NCBI GenBank assembly: GCA_021432635.1
Contig: MU270034.1
Coordinates: 1,047,690 to 1,084,023, forward strand
Reading direction: 5' to 3'
Length of the DNA stretch: 36,334 bases
From: Thozetella sp. PMI_491
Taxonomy: Eukaryota; Ascomycota; Sordariomycetes; Chaetosphaeriales; Chaetosphaeriaceae
The notes under the pieces are model-generated. The model was not told where the DNA came from, searched no databases, and worked only from the letters and a program-made list of their open reading frames with translations. The position numbers were made by a program, and so were the translations under genes. Positions 10,969-22,636 of the stretch are shown in pieces (positions within the stretch are counted from its first letter, which is position 1; the number at the start of each line of letters is the position of its first letter).

Positions 10969-11837
10969 GTCTCCGAATGGGAAGGAATGAGTGAACCGCT
11001 TGAGTCGAGCGAAGTCTGCAACTCGAGAGAATGCAAGACCCGATTGATCGCAAAGCCAATTGTCGACCGCATGGTAAGCCTAGGAAATGGGGTCTAAATA
11101 TGTCTATATATGTGGAGTACCACTCTCTACCTCCGAGTTAGCTTGATAGTGACGGGTGGGAAATAAGCTGATCCGACAAGTACCAATTTTCCTCGGCCCA
11201 GGTCAGATAGGATCAGATTATATGGCTCTAGACTGTAACCTCGATTTGATCCGATGGGGAAGTCTGGAGGATACATGACCTTCCTACGTAGTACGGATGG
11301 CTCATGGGGAGAAATAGTTGGTGGGGCTAAGCTCGGGGACTCGACCAGGGTTGGTTTTTGCTATGTACCCCCGTTGGTAGGGCCGAAAAGAGAAAATCGA
11401 TTGACTCGAAGGAACAATCTGACGGCGTTATACCCTACCTAGCTCACCCCATTTGCCCCAATAAACGATAACGGCCCCTGCCAAAATCCTTCCATGCGAC
11501 GCCCAGGCTCTTTCTGTGCTGTTGGCCCCGAATGCCATGGATTATGATGCATAGTAGGTAAATTACCTGATACTAGTGTGCCGGGAGGAGATGAGGGCCC
11601 GGCAAGACCCAAATCAAGTTAATATTCTCCTTGTAACATTGCGATCGAGCAGCTCAGCCCTACCCGCCAGCAGGATACAGATATACGCACATAAAAGAGA
11701 TCTGAGCTCGCCCATTGCCGTCTTCACTAGGCGTGCCCGTGACAACCCTATTTCTCCTCATAATCTCTGCAGCCCGACGTGTCACGTCACTCTCGCACCC
11801 ATAGTTCCAAATCTCTCTAGCCATCCGCGTTGCTACC
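10969..11837. promoter_or_regulatory. shared intergenic region between two divergent secreted-protein genes
   Basis: This 869-bp GC-balanced interval separates the minus-strand GH76 gene from the plus-strand small secreted protein, so both promoters must lie within it. TATA-like words occur at 11,097-11,112 (about 130-145 bp before the GH76 start, minus strand) and ATAAAAGA at 11,691-11,698 (about 140 bp before the small gene, plus strand). No other ORF here is convincing. The assignment of these words as promoters is inference. Confidence 0.4.
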
Positions 11838-12158
11838 ATGAAGTTTGCTCTTCTCCCCCTCGTCGTCGCCATCCCGGCTTTGGCCTGCCTTGAGTACATG
11901 GGCTGGGTGACTGCGAACGGCGACCTCAACTTTGCCCAGACTGTCGACAATGGCGTGATTACGTGCGATAGCACCAAGGGGTGGTACATCGACCAAGATG
12001 GTCACTTTTCCCTGACTTGCATCAGCAACTACGTCTACGCCTTTACCAGGGATGGCAAGACGGCCTGGTATGCCAACCCATCCAACTCCTTCCAGCTGGA
12101 TCAAGCGCCCACCATTTCGTCGACCTACACTTTCTGGGACGACTTCTCCTTCTGTTAG
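11838..12158 (+). CDS. small secreted four-cysteine protein, candidate effector
   Basis: An intact 106-residue ORF. Residues 1-16 form a textbook signal peptide (MKF, hydrophobic core, ALA cleavage site), leaving a mature protein of about 90 residues that starts at Cys17. Cysteines at 17, 43, 61 and 106 could make two disulphides; the last residue is itself Cys. The mature chain is rich in Trp, Tyr and Phe, is acidic, and has no transmembrane segment or named motif that I recognise. The ATG context (CTACCATGA) is favourable. It sits beside a secreted GH76 gene inside a small island in RIP-degraded repeats, the usual setting of fungal effector genes. I do not recognise a family, and a host-interaction role is inference from size, secretion and context. 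It could also be a small cell-wall or antimicrobial protein. Confidence 0.75.
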   Translation: MKFALLPLVVAIPALACLEYMGWVTANGDLNFAQTVDNGVITCDSTKGWYIDQDGHFSLTCISNYVYAFTRDGKTAWYANPSNSFQLDQAPTISSTYTFWDDFSFC

Positions 12159-12690
12159 CCGATCGCCGCCAACCCAAAGTCCCCAAAAAAAATCGACTTC
12201 GGGTCCCTGTATCATCCGATTTTATGAGCCTCTCAGACGGTACATAGCATGGCTCTGCCAAGGGAGGGATAGTGTGATTCATCTCATAGACTTTAATACC
12301 CGAAGGAGGCTAGACTTGCCGATTCAACTGCTCGTGCTCTCTGTGGTATAGAACCGCATCGCGTGGACAGTAGGCGTCGCAGGGGGCGTGGCGACACTAG
12401 AGGGTAAGAAAATCGTACAGTCTTAATGTATGCGTCTCTCAACGACGGAGATTCCGAGCGCGTTCAAATCATGTACACTTACATGACTCAGTAATGGAGC
12501 CCCGTGTAGTTGTGGGTCGGGGTTGAGGTAGTAGATAAATATATATGTAAACTTTTAATACGTGTATTGGCAACAGTTTTCAGGCTAGGCTAGCACAAGC
12601 CAACAAGCACATTTACATCGCACAACAGATACTATTAGGGGGGCTTTCTAGGTGTGGTAGGTTAGGGTTAAGGGCAGGAAATACAAGAGT
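12159..12690. other. 3' flank of the island, no gene supported
   Basis: GC-balanced at first, then more AT-rich after about 12,530. Short open frames cross it but have no signal peptide, motif or codon pattern to support them. The first part is probably the 3' UTR of the small secreted gene. Confidence 0.4.
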
Positions 12691-12990
12691 GTTGCGCCCT
12701 GCAGGGCGCCGAGTGCTCAAGGTGGATAGCACGACCAATAGACGCAACCCAGCAGAGGACACACTCTTATGCCCTGCAGGGTGGAGAGGATACACTCCTA
12801 TGCCCTATAGGGCAACGCACTCCTATACCCTATAGGGTGGAGAGGACGCACTCCTATGCCTTATAGGGTAATGCACTCCTATACCCTGTAGAGTAGAAGT
12901 ATAAACTAGCCTAGGTATAGTTATACGCCTTATAGGGTATGCTTTAACGCCTGTAGGCACGTACTATGTCACGCCTTATAGGGTATACCT
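12690..12990. repeat. tandem palindromic repeat (about 56-bp unit, two palindromes per unit)
   Basis: Ten-base palindromic cores recur at 12,697 and 12,772 (CCCTGCAGGG), 12,803 and 12,828 (CCCTATAGGG), 12,859 (CCTTATAGGG) and 12,883 (CCCTGTAGAG), with degenerate versions to about 12,985. From 12,772 to about 12,900 the cores alternate at 31 and 24-25 bp, giving a unit of about 56 bp that includes GAGAGGA and GCACTCCTAT words. The change from TGCA to TATA inside the core is what CA-to-TA mutation on both strands would produce. The repeat sits on the boundary between the intact island and RIPped DNA. Confidence 0.85.
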
Positions 12991-15900
12991 ACTAGTAGAT
13001 ATAAGCAGCAGGTTAGTCCTTTAAACTACCTTCCTATATATATAATAAGATTTACCTAATTACTTTCTAACAGGAAGGAATTAGCTATAGTTAAATTTAT
13101 TTCTTTATATATTATAAAGTGTAATTTATAGATTCTTTAGTCGCTAGGTGTTTAATTATATAAGCTTTTATAAGTATAGGATTATTAAATACATTGTAAA
13201 GAGAGAAGAAAAAGAGAGAGAAAAGGCAGGAGATAAAAGAAAAGAGGAAAAAAGGGAAGTAAGAAAGCTAATAAAACGTGTTATTTTAACCTGGGATAAG
13301 AAAGCAGGTTATATAGTGGCTTAGTATAGACTAGGGGTAAGGGTCTCCTATGGTTAGCACTATCTTTAATATAGATAGTTATCTTTACGCTTAGTAAGAT
13401 AAAGGAGTGAAAAACCTAATACTATTTGTATAGGCCTTTATTTTAGCCCTAGCCCTTTAGCCCCTAAGAGAGGTAAGATTAATATCTTAACTACCCTTTA
13501 ACACTATTTTTTCCTACTAACCTATTATAAATAAGGCCTTTCTACTATTATTAGCCTATAATATTATACTATTAAAATAAGATTAAAAAGCTAATAGCCT
13601 TAAATAGCTCCTTAAGTGCTATAAAGGAGTTATTAAGCACCTAGACAAGTTAAATAGCTTAATTACCTAGTAGTAAGCCTAGCTCTTTTTACTTATTACT
13701 ATATAAATCTATATAATTAACTTAAATCTATAGTAAAAATAGGGTAAAAATCACCTTATTAATATTAAGTAGGTTGCTTTACTTATAAGTATCTTTTACT
13801 ATTAAGGTCTTTACTAGGAGGCTTTAAAGTATTATTTTTAAATAATTATAAAGTAATAAAATATTAATATTATAAAGTCTATTATAATACCTTATTTATT
13901 TATTATCTTAGACTTTTAAGACTAAAGTATTAGTTAGTCTCTTCTTATCCTTAAGCTATTTATTAGTTAGTACTAAGTAGTAGCTTTATACTAGCTATTT
14001 AAACACTAGGATAATATATAGCTATAATAAAAGTATAATATTTATAACTCTAATATATCCTTTAACCCTGTCTTATAAAGAGAATAATAGGCTAATATAA
14101 GGTAATAAATATATTACTATTCTAGCTATACTTATAGCTATATATTAATATAAAGCTACCTATTCTTTTAAATAGTTAAGTATAATATTAGTTAAAGGTT
14201 GTCTTTTTTAAGCCTAAGCTAGACATTATAATTAAGATAAGCCTTAAGGATATCTTAAACCTTACCTAAAATAATAATTTTAAACTATACTAGGCTATTA
14301 TACTTTAAAATAACTAGCTATAATATAAGCTTATTATAGTCTAATACTTTATATTTATCAGCTAGAGTTACTTTATACTTTTTATATAAGATATACTAAT
14401 AGACTTATATATAGACAAGGTATAATAGCCCCTTATTATAACGCTACCCTTATTAGCTTAACTATCTTACCTTTTAAATCTAACTCCCTTACTTTTAATT
14501 AGTCTTAGATACTATTTACTTATTTATACTATAAGCCTCTAAGCACCTAATTATATCTAACTAATACTATCTTATAAGGTTAAATAGCACTTATATAATA
14601 GAAAACAGCCTTTAATAGGTGTTTTATCTAGGGTATATTAATATCTTAATATATATAAAGTATAACTATTTCTTATAATAACTTAGCTTCTTAAACTTCT
14701 TAAATAATAAGGTATATTTTAATATATATAAATACTTCTACCCTTATAAAAACTCTTTACTTATATTTCTTTTAAACCTTTTAATTAAGGCTTAAAAGTA
14801 TACTAATAACCTTTAAAAAGTATTCTAGTATATTATTATATAGTTTAATCTATATAAGCCTGTTAAGATAAGCTGTTTTAAAGAGCTTTTTCTCCCTCTC
14901 TTTAGCTATATCTCTAATAATAGTAACTAGTCTATAGTAGTGTTAGACTTTTAAATAGCTGTTTTATATAGTATATACCCCTACCTTTATATATTTGCCA
15001 AGAATATAGTAACTCTTAGTGCTACCTTATTAATTAATAGCTATACTTACCTTATATACCTCTAGGGGGGCTCTTATTAGCTGTTTTTTATATATAAGGT
15101 GCTTTTATATACTTTAGAGTAGTAAAAGCGTTATATATATTATTTAGTCACAGCTATTAAAGGCTAGACTAGCCCTTTTATATCTATATTATTTATTAAT
15201 ACTCTCTTATAATTTAACCCTACTATTATTATATACCTCTTAATAATATAATCTATAGGGGTAAAGGAAAAGCTAGCTACTCTAGCCAATTAATCTATAA
15301 TAATCTAAATAACTCTTTACTATTAAAAGGTTTTATAAAGCTTTTAATATATTTAAAAGGCTGACTTAACCCTTTTAGTTTTAGATAATATATAATATAT
15401 TAAGAGTTTTTTAAGCTAGTATACTAATACTTAAGACAATATAATAATAATATTAGATAGTATATCTCTAGATAACCTAGTAGGCTTATCTAATAGTAAG
15501 GATAATAAGGCTAAGATAAGATAGATAAAAAGTAGGGTAAATATATATATTTTTACAGTAGTTTTATCTATTACTAGGCTTTATATAAGAGATAATAAAT
15601 AAAAAGATAGTCCTTTAAGGATAAAACCTAATTAACTATTTAAAAGCCTTAATACTAAGCTTATTTTATTAATAGTCTATAGGTTGCCTAGTCTACTATT
15701 ACTATATAGATTGCCTAGCCTCCCTAACCTCTAGGAGTATAGTTAGTAAGCCCTTTCTCCTCTTCTTACTTAATAAGCCTAACTATTAGCTATAAGGGCT
15801 AATATAAGTTACTACTAAGCTATAGCTGCTTTTTTTCTAGTAGATAAAGCTATTATAAAGTATAAAGATATTACCTCCCCTAGCCCTAGTACTTAAGCCT

Positions 15901-16450
15901 ATCTTAATCAAATCTAGGATTATTAGTTAGTACTAGGGTTATAAACTAGTAACTTAGATAGGAGTAGATTCTAACACCCTAGCCTTATTATAACTATAAA
16001 AAGCTAGGCAGTATAACTATCCCTAATATATAAATAGCGTAATATATAGTAATTTTACAAGGATAGCTAGTATTTCCCCCCTATTTTCTACTATAGTATT
16101 TAATACATATAACATAATAAAAGGAGATAAAAGCACTAGGTAATCTTATTACACATTAAAACCATCTTAGTTAACACTCTACAGGGTAGATAGTATTTAT
16201 ATATCCTTTAAAATATATTATATTACAATTAATACTTTTAGCTATAGGTTAATAGACCTTATAAATACCCTTTATTCTTCTTCTTTTATATTATATAACT
16301 TATATAATATTTATATATATTAAATCTATATTACCTTTATATTTATTATCTATACTTTTAATTATATATATAAAGTAGTAGACTAATTACTAAGGTATAC
16401 TTAATAATTAATAAAGAGCTATAAAGTAGGAATTATAGTTTAATAATTAT
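12990..16450. other. heavily RIPped repeat DNA, family not recognised
   Basis: Dense TA-rich sequence nearly free of CA, TG and CG (one CA, one TG and no CG in 13,921-14,100). Conceptual reading on both strands gives stretches with only TAA/TAG stops, which suggests old coding sequence, but I found no motif that names a family. I see no intact gene, tRNA or tandem repeat here. Confidence 0.5.
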
Positions 16451-19400
16451 AGCTAGTAGTAATTAACCTTAACTTATTCTCTAGTGACTTACCTTACCTA
16501 ACTCTCCTTAATTAAAACTATAATAACAAGCCTATAATAAGTATTAAGAGAGACAGGTTATATAAGGATAAGTTATCTATTAATATCCTTTAAGGCCTAG
16601 TAAAAAAAAGCCCTAGCTAGTATAATTATACTAGTTCTCTATTACTACTAATCTTTATTAATAAGGTACCTACCCCCCTTATTATTAATTAAAAAGCTAT
16701 TATTAAGCTAAATAACTTCTATCTTAATAATAAAGATCTTATCTATCTAAAAGATAATATCTAATAAGAAGATAATAATAATAACTAGTCCTAGGGCTAG
16801 GTATTAAACAAGGCTAAGGTAAAGCTAACTTATATTTCCCTTATCCTTTTCCTCTTAGAGACAGCTAGACTTAAGTTGCTAATACATAAGCCTTTTATTA
16901 TAGTGTTAAAGTTTTTTAAGTTTATTAATAATCTAGCCTTTAATAAGAAGAGTACCTTAAAGATATTATAGACTACTTATTACCTTAACTAAGCTATTAT
17001 AGCTAAGCTACTAGCTAACTAATATATGTTTAATATTAAATTATTCCTTAATTATTTTACTATTATAGGCTAACTCCTTTATATAATTATAATACTTAAC
17101 CTAAAGCTAACTATTAATAATATCTTATAGTAAGAGATTAAGTTTATATTTATAAACTAGGACAAGCTATATTCTAGTATCTACTTAAAACAGCTAGGGT
17201 TTAATATTATATAATAGATAATCTATATAGTAATATATAATATATAAGACAAATAATTTATTATTATCTACCTATATAATATTAAGCGTCTTAATATATT
17301 AAGTTATAATTAAGACGAGACACAAATATAGTCCTAATAAGCACGGTAAAATACTATAACCCATACTTATATAGTCTTATTATATTGCTACCTAGGCTTT
17401 TATATATAACTAGATAATAATATTAAGCCCTTATAAGGGCTAGGGTCTACCAAGAAGATTATAATAATATTTAAGAGTTAATAAATAGTTTAACTATACT
17501 TTTATAAGGGTTAGGCTGCCTTTTTTTAATAGCTTAAGGTAAAGTATAACTTATTCTAATCCTAAGGGCTACCTATATTCTATATTTATAATTATAATAA
17601 TAATATACTAATCTAGTTATCCTATTACTAAGATAACTAAACTATAAAGCTTTTAAATAGCTAAGCTATAACACTTATAAATAACTAGAGTAATAATAAA
17701 GTAAAAGACCTTATTATTAATATAAATATTAACCTAGATCTTAAAGAGAAGGTAGGAAGCAATAAAAACAAGGGTTTTTAGTTTAACTTATAAAGTATAA
17801 AGATTAATAGCCTCTTAAGGCATATTTTATTAGAGTATAAAGCCCTAGTAATTATATTACTAGGTAAGGGCAACTAGCTTATACTACTCTACTATACCCT
17901 TTAGGCTTAGTTTAATATTAAGGCTATTAATAGCTTCTCCTATATAATAGTTATAAACTTAAACTATATTGACTTTATAACTAACTAGACCTTATATATA
18001 CTAATAGACTAGTTTATAGTTAAGGCATAGTTTAATATATTATATTTCCTTATATTTTATAGCCTTAGCTATAATATATATTATAGAAATACTATAGTGC
18101 TTTACTTATTATAAGTCTAGTAGCTAGATATCTTTAACTAAGTGTTTAAGGTATTTAAAAAGTATACTAGTATTAATATACTTATAATAAACTACTTTTA
18201 GATATATAGTAATATTAAGAAGATTATTTATTATATTAAGGCTAACTACCTAGTAACTAAGGACTATATTATTATAACACTATCCCTGCCTACTATAGCG
18301 CTTAGCAAGATATATATTACTAATAAGTACCACTATTTACTTTAGATTATTAAGGAGCTAGAGTATAAGCAGCTATTCGCTTAAAAGGTAAAGTATATAG
18401 CCTTTACTATTTATAAATAAGTGGTTAGTTTTTACTTTAAGTAAGTCTTTATAGTCTAGGTAACCCAGCTCCTTAAGCCTATATAAGATTTTACTGCTAT
18501 AATCTATTTAATCTATATAATAATTAACTTCTACATCAGTAATATAACCTATTATACCCTAATACTCTAGGTTTTTAAGCTAGCCCTCTTCCCTAATATC
18601 CTTAAGGCGTTTACTAGGCTCTTTAACACAGTAACTATTAAGCTAGCCCACCACTACTATATCACCCTAAACAGCAACCCTAGCCTCGCACTTATAAAGG
18701 GTATTATAGCTATCGACTAGCTAGGCAGCTTCTACTTTACAAGCCACCCCACCATCTTTATACAATTAGTATTTAACCCCTTAGGGACTATAATAGCCCT
18801 TTAATAATTAAGCTAGTCATAGATTAACCTAGCCCTCCTTAACCTACTACCCTAGTATAATATACTCTATTAATTATACTAGGCTTAAAAGGTATATACC
18901 AAGTACCTATAGCTCCTTTACCTCGCTACTCTTACCTACTACTATAGCCTAAAGCTTATAGAGTAATATACTAGTAAGATCTAAATTACTAGGCTTTTTA
19001 ACAGCTTAATAATCTACTTAACCTAGGCATAGTTTTACATCTAATACCTGTTTAAAAAGCTATATTAACTACTAATAATAAAGTATATTACTACCTACCT
19101 TATAAAACATATATCTATAGCTTAGATCACTAAAAGCTATTATAAGGTCTTTTTACTATAATAGTAATATATCTAAGTAGTCTAAACATAAGAAGAAAGT
19201 ACTAACCTATTCTTAATATAATAAGCTAATACCTTACCCCTTAGCTCTTTATTATATATTAATATAGGTAGGATATTTTAATCTGTCTAAGCCTTCCTTT
19301 TAATCTCTTCCTAGCTATAATAAGAACAAGTTACTAAGATAGTATATAAGATAACTACTCTATAATTTTATTATACCTACCTATATAATAAGCTTATATA

Positions 19401-20480
19401 TAAACTAGTTATACCAAGCTATATACCCTAGTTTAACAGCTTTTATTACCTCTTTACTTAGCTAATAAGCCTAGATATAAAGGTATAACAAGAAGTAATT
19501 AAGCTTATATTAAGCTAGCTTAAGTTTAAGTAGCTTTTAGGGTAGTTTTATAAAAAGCTAGCCTTTACTAATATCCTCGCCCTCTAAGGGCTAGTAATTT
19601 TATAAAGTATATATAATTATACCTTTAGTAACCCCTACCATTATATAGTTAAGTCTTAGTATAAGCTTAACTATAAGGTCTTAAACCTTATATACCTATA
19701 ATAGGTCTATCTTATATCTATACTTCCCTTTATATTTATACCGCTATTCTTATATATTATATTCTAGGCTAAACTAGTTAAATTTAATAATATAGCTAAA
19801 AATATATATATATAAATCTAAGACTATTATATAATAACACTATAAGTATTAGACTAAGGTATAAACAGTAATAAGATCAAGCTAATCTTCTTCTTTATAC
19901 TAGTCTTCTAATAGATAAACTATCTACCTATAATTATCTTAAAAACATCTAAGATATAGCTATAAATAACCTTCTCTTAAAACTATAACAGCTTCTTAGT
20001 TATACTTATCACTAAAATACTTTAGTTCTTATATCTTAAGTAGTTCTAGCTATAACTAACTAGTTAAAACCTACTCCTCCTAGTTAAAATAACTAATAAG
20101 GTCAGTTATATTAAAGTTAGTCTCTTACTCTTTTATAAGCTAGGCTAAATATACCCTAAGTATACTATGTCTTATAAATACCTAGCTACCTATATATATA
20201 TAACTAATCTTAAGCTTTACAGCTATTAAAAGCTATAAAAATATAAGTAGTATCTTATAAATAATATACTAAACCTTAATAAGTTTTTATATATATTATT
20301 TAACAATATAAAACAGGCCTAGGCTAGCTCTTATAACCACCTAATTAATCTAAACAATAATAGCTAAAACTAGTTAAACATAAAAAATAGTTTATTATAT
20401 AATAATAAGTATTATTAATCTAAATTTTTTATAATAAGATACAATTATAATAGGGCAACTACTATATTAAAAGTAGAAAC
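16450..20480 (+). pseudogene. large RIP-degraded gene relic of unknown family (about 1,340 codons)
   Basis: One plus-strand frame (codons starting at positions 1 mod 3, for example 16,903) can be read for about 4 kb with no frameshift. Its very numerous stops are, as far as I read, all TAA or TAG and no TGA, which points to a single ancestral ORF destroyed by C-to-T/G-to-A mutation. Recognisable protein-like segments include LLETARLKLLIHKPF near 16,850, YITNKYHYLLQIIKELEY near 18,330, and SNPSLALIKGIIAID and FNPLGTIIAL near 18,680-18,800. I could not match any of these to a known domain; it is not the chromovirus and not the TLH-like family found at the right end. Its length suits a large transposon protein or a multidomain gene. 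No start codon or introns can be assigned. Confidence 0.6.
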
Positions 20481-20755
20481 TAAAAGCATTCCACGCCTAA
20501 TCTAATAGCGTTCTAAACTAGCTATATAAATAAACTAATTAAGCCTATACACCACAAGAGGACTTCCCTCTTATAAATATTAGTCTAATATTACAGCTAT
20601 AATTAAGAAATATAATTACCTATTCCCCCTAACTCTTTACTTATACTAGTAACCCCTCCTAAAGACTTAATACTATTATATTATATTTTATAAGTAGTTA
20701 TTTTTAATATTATATAAGTATAGGCTTTAACCCTAGAATCCCTTATCTTTTAATT

Positions 20756-20882
20756 AAAAAAAATCAGTAAAAGTAGTTAAGGAAAGACCCTAACTACTTT
20801 TACTAATAATAACTATAATAAGAATTAAACCTATAACTTCTTATAGTTACCCTAGGGATATTATTACTATATAGCTATAGTT
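20756..20882 (-). mobile_element. tRNA-like element with hairpin and T-tract (possible SINE)
   Basis: On the minus strand, 20,882 to 20,811 is exactly 72 nt long. Its two ends pair as a 7-bp acceptor-type stem (AACTATA with TATAGTT), and it has a T-arm-like 5-bp stem around TTTAATT, the expected decay product of a TTCGATT B-box loop. Eleven nt further on is a stem of 17 positions (16 pairs plus one A/G difference) with a 5-nt loop at 20,804-20,766, followed at once by eight T (20,763-20,756), a Pol III-style terminator. I could not build a clean anticodon arm, so a functional tRNA is unlikely; a tRNA-derived SINE or a dead tRNA gene fits better. The hairpin has survived the RIP around it. Confidence 0.5.
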
Positions 20883-20919
20883 TAATATTTATAAGAATTA
20901 AGTTGAGAAAGCTATATAA

Positions 20920-20970
20920 AAAAGAGATAATAATAAAATGTATTTATTGTTTTTTATCCTATTATATAAC
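20920..20970 (+). repeat. about 51-bp direct repeat, copy 1
   Basis: Sequence AAAAGAGATAATAATAAAAT and the following bases to TATTATATAAC recur at 21,045-21,096 with only a few differences. The pair creates a short open frame (20,903-21,109) with an internal duplication; its Lys/Ile/Tyr-only composition makes it unlikely to be a gene. Confidence 0.75.
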
Positions 20971-21044
20971 TAAAAAAAAGTATATTCTTTCTTCTCTTAA
21001 AGTATTAAAAAAAAAAGGCAATACTTATAAAATTATAATAAATA

Positions 21045-21096
21045 AAAAGGAGATTATAATAAAATATATTTATTATTTTTTATCTTATTATATAAC
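21045..21096 (+). repeat. about 51-bp direct repeat, copy 2
   Basis: Second copy of the 20,920-20,970 sequence, 125 bp downstream in the same orientation. Differences are mostly transitions. The spacer contains A-rich tracts only. Confidence 0.75.
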
Positions 21097-21689
21097 AGGA
21101 AAGAACTAGAGTCTTTCTTATCTTAAACATATCAATCATCTATCTTTCTCCTAAAAGTATCCTTTCCTTTTTAAATAAAGCCTTTATAGAGCTTATTATT
21201 TTTTTTATCTTTTATTATTCTCCTTTTACTCTCTCTTTGCCCTTTTTATAGACTATTATTTTAATTACTACCTCCCCTTTACTACTTATACTGTATATCC
21301 TTTCCTATTAAGAGCTAAGATTATATAGTTAACTATACTCCCTACTAAATTTAAGGGAAGTAATATCCTATATAATATATCTCCTGCCTTAACTTATCTC
21401 ACCAATGTCTAAACTAGTAAGATAGTTATAAAATAAAAAGCCCTACCTACTATCTAGTTTAAGACTAGAGATATTATCTTATAAAAGTATAAGCTCTACC
21501 CCTAATATATAAACCTAATACTTAGCTAGCTAGACATATAATACCTAAACAACTAGTCTTTCTAGTGTTTTAAAGCTAAGCTTAAACCTAATTAAGTCCT
21601 TACTTAGACTAAGTTTAAGTAAAACCTAAGCCTAAATAACATCTTCTTACTCCTTTTTACCCCTAACTAGTACTAGTAACTTATTATTA

Positions 21690-22180
21690 TCCCTTATCTA
21701 AAGGATAATAATATTAAGGTCTTCTAGTTTAATTAAATAAGTTAAAACTAAGTAATTAATAGTATTATCCTAAGTATAATCCTTACTATAGTAAACCTCT
21801 CTAGCTATTAAGATAATAGCTTTAAGATTAAAGAGCTTAGGGATAATAACATCTTTACCTTTACTAAGGCTAGTAATGACTAAAGAGAATATATTAAGTC
21901 TTTACCTATCTTTATAGCTTTTATAGTTTATACTACCTAAAATATCCTTTAGGGTAAGGCTATACTTATAGTCAATAGGCTAATACTATTTGTTAAAAAG
22001 GAATTTATAAACCTTAAGTATTAAGATATACTAGAGGAGATCTATAGTTTAAAGGCTCTATCGCTTAATAAAACGTTATAGATTCTTAGGTCTTATATAT
22101 ACTAGTATAACTTATAGATCTATATAAAAAACCTAAATAAAAAGGCCTAGACTAATAAGAAAAATATATAATAAGATAGT
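21690..22180 (+). pseudogene. short RIPped coding relic, family unknown
   Basis: A plus-strand frame reads coherently with few stops, including FKIKELRDNNIFTFTKASND near 21,820 and AILIVNRLILFVKKEFINLK near 21,960. The rest of 21,100-22,300 is less readable. The charged, leucine-rich style resembles a gag- or nucleic-acid-binding region of a retroelement, but I find no diagnostic motif. Limits are approximate. Confidence 0.35.
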
Positions 22181-22339
22181 AATAACATATAACTTATATT
22201 ATTAAAATAACTTATATTCTACCTTAGTATTATACTAATAATTCTTTATATAAACTATATTATATTATAAAATAATACACTTAGAAAAGACCTTATTAAA
22301 AAATATAAAAAAACAATATCTTCTCTTCTTATAACTATT

Positions 22340-22585
22340 TTAAGAAGACCTTATAGCATACTATTATTATACTATAAGGCTATAAGTTATATTAATAAGA
22401 AATAAGGCAATTAAGACTAATAAATTATCTTATACTATAAATTACTATAGTTTACTTTTTATTACTATAATAAATCTATATTATTTACTAGCTTATAGTC
22501 TAGTTTATATTAGTAATATAACACTTATATTTAATATAAATTATACTATAATTTCTTAAGATATAATAATAAAAAAAAAAAAAGT
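22340..22585 (-). repeat. dispersed repeat with tRNA-like A-box region, copy A
   Basis: About 230 bp that aligns over its whole length with 22,670-22,900 in the same orientation; the shared start contains ACCTTATAGC and ends in TATAATAATAA. On the minus strand it holds a sequence resembling the D-arm/A-box of a tRNA (TATAGTATAATAATAGTATGC region, about 22,385-22,345), but the B-box half is not conserved in this copy. A run of A (T on the minus strand) ends it near 22,583-22,571. Confidence 0.55.
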
Positions 22586-22636
22586 ACTATCTTTTTCTCC
22601 TTATTTAGCTAAATATAGAGAAAGGATAATATAAAG

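Noticed and set aside
10024..11072. Several ORFs overlapping the GH76 gene in other frames
   Set aside because: They are shadows of a clear GH76 coding sequence on the minus strand.
12052..12351. ORF overlapping the end of the small secreted gene
   Set aside because: It is out of frame with the secreted protein, with basic and proline-rich composition and no motif.
20903..21109. 68-residue plus-strand ORF
   Set aside because: It is built from an AT-rich direct repeat and consists mostly of Lys, Ile, Tyr and Asn; chance open frame.
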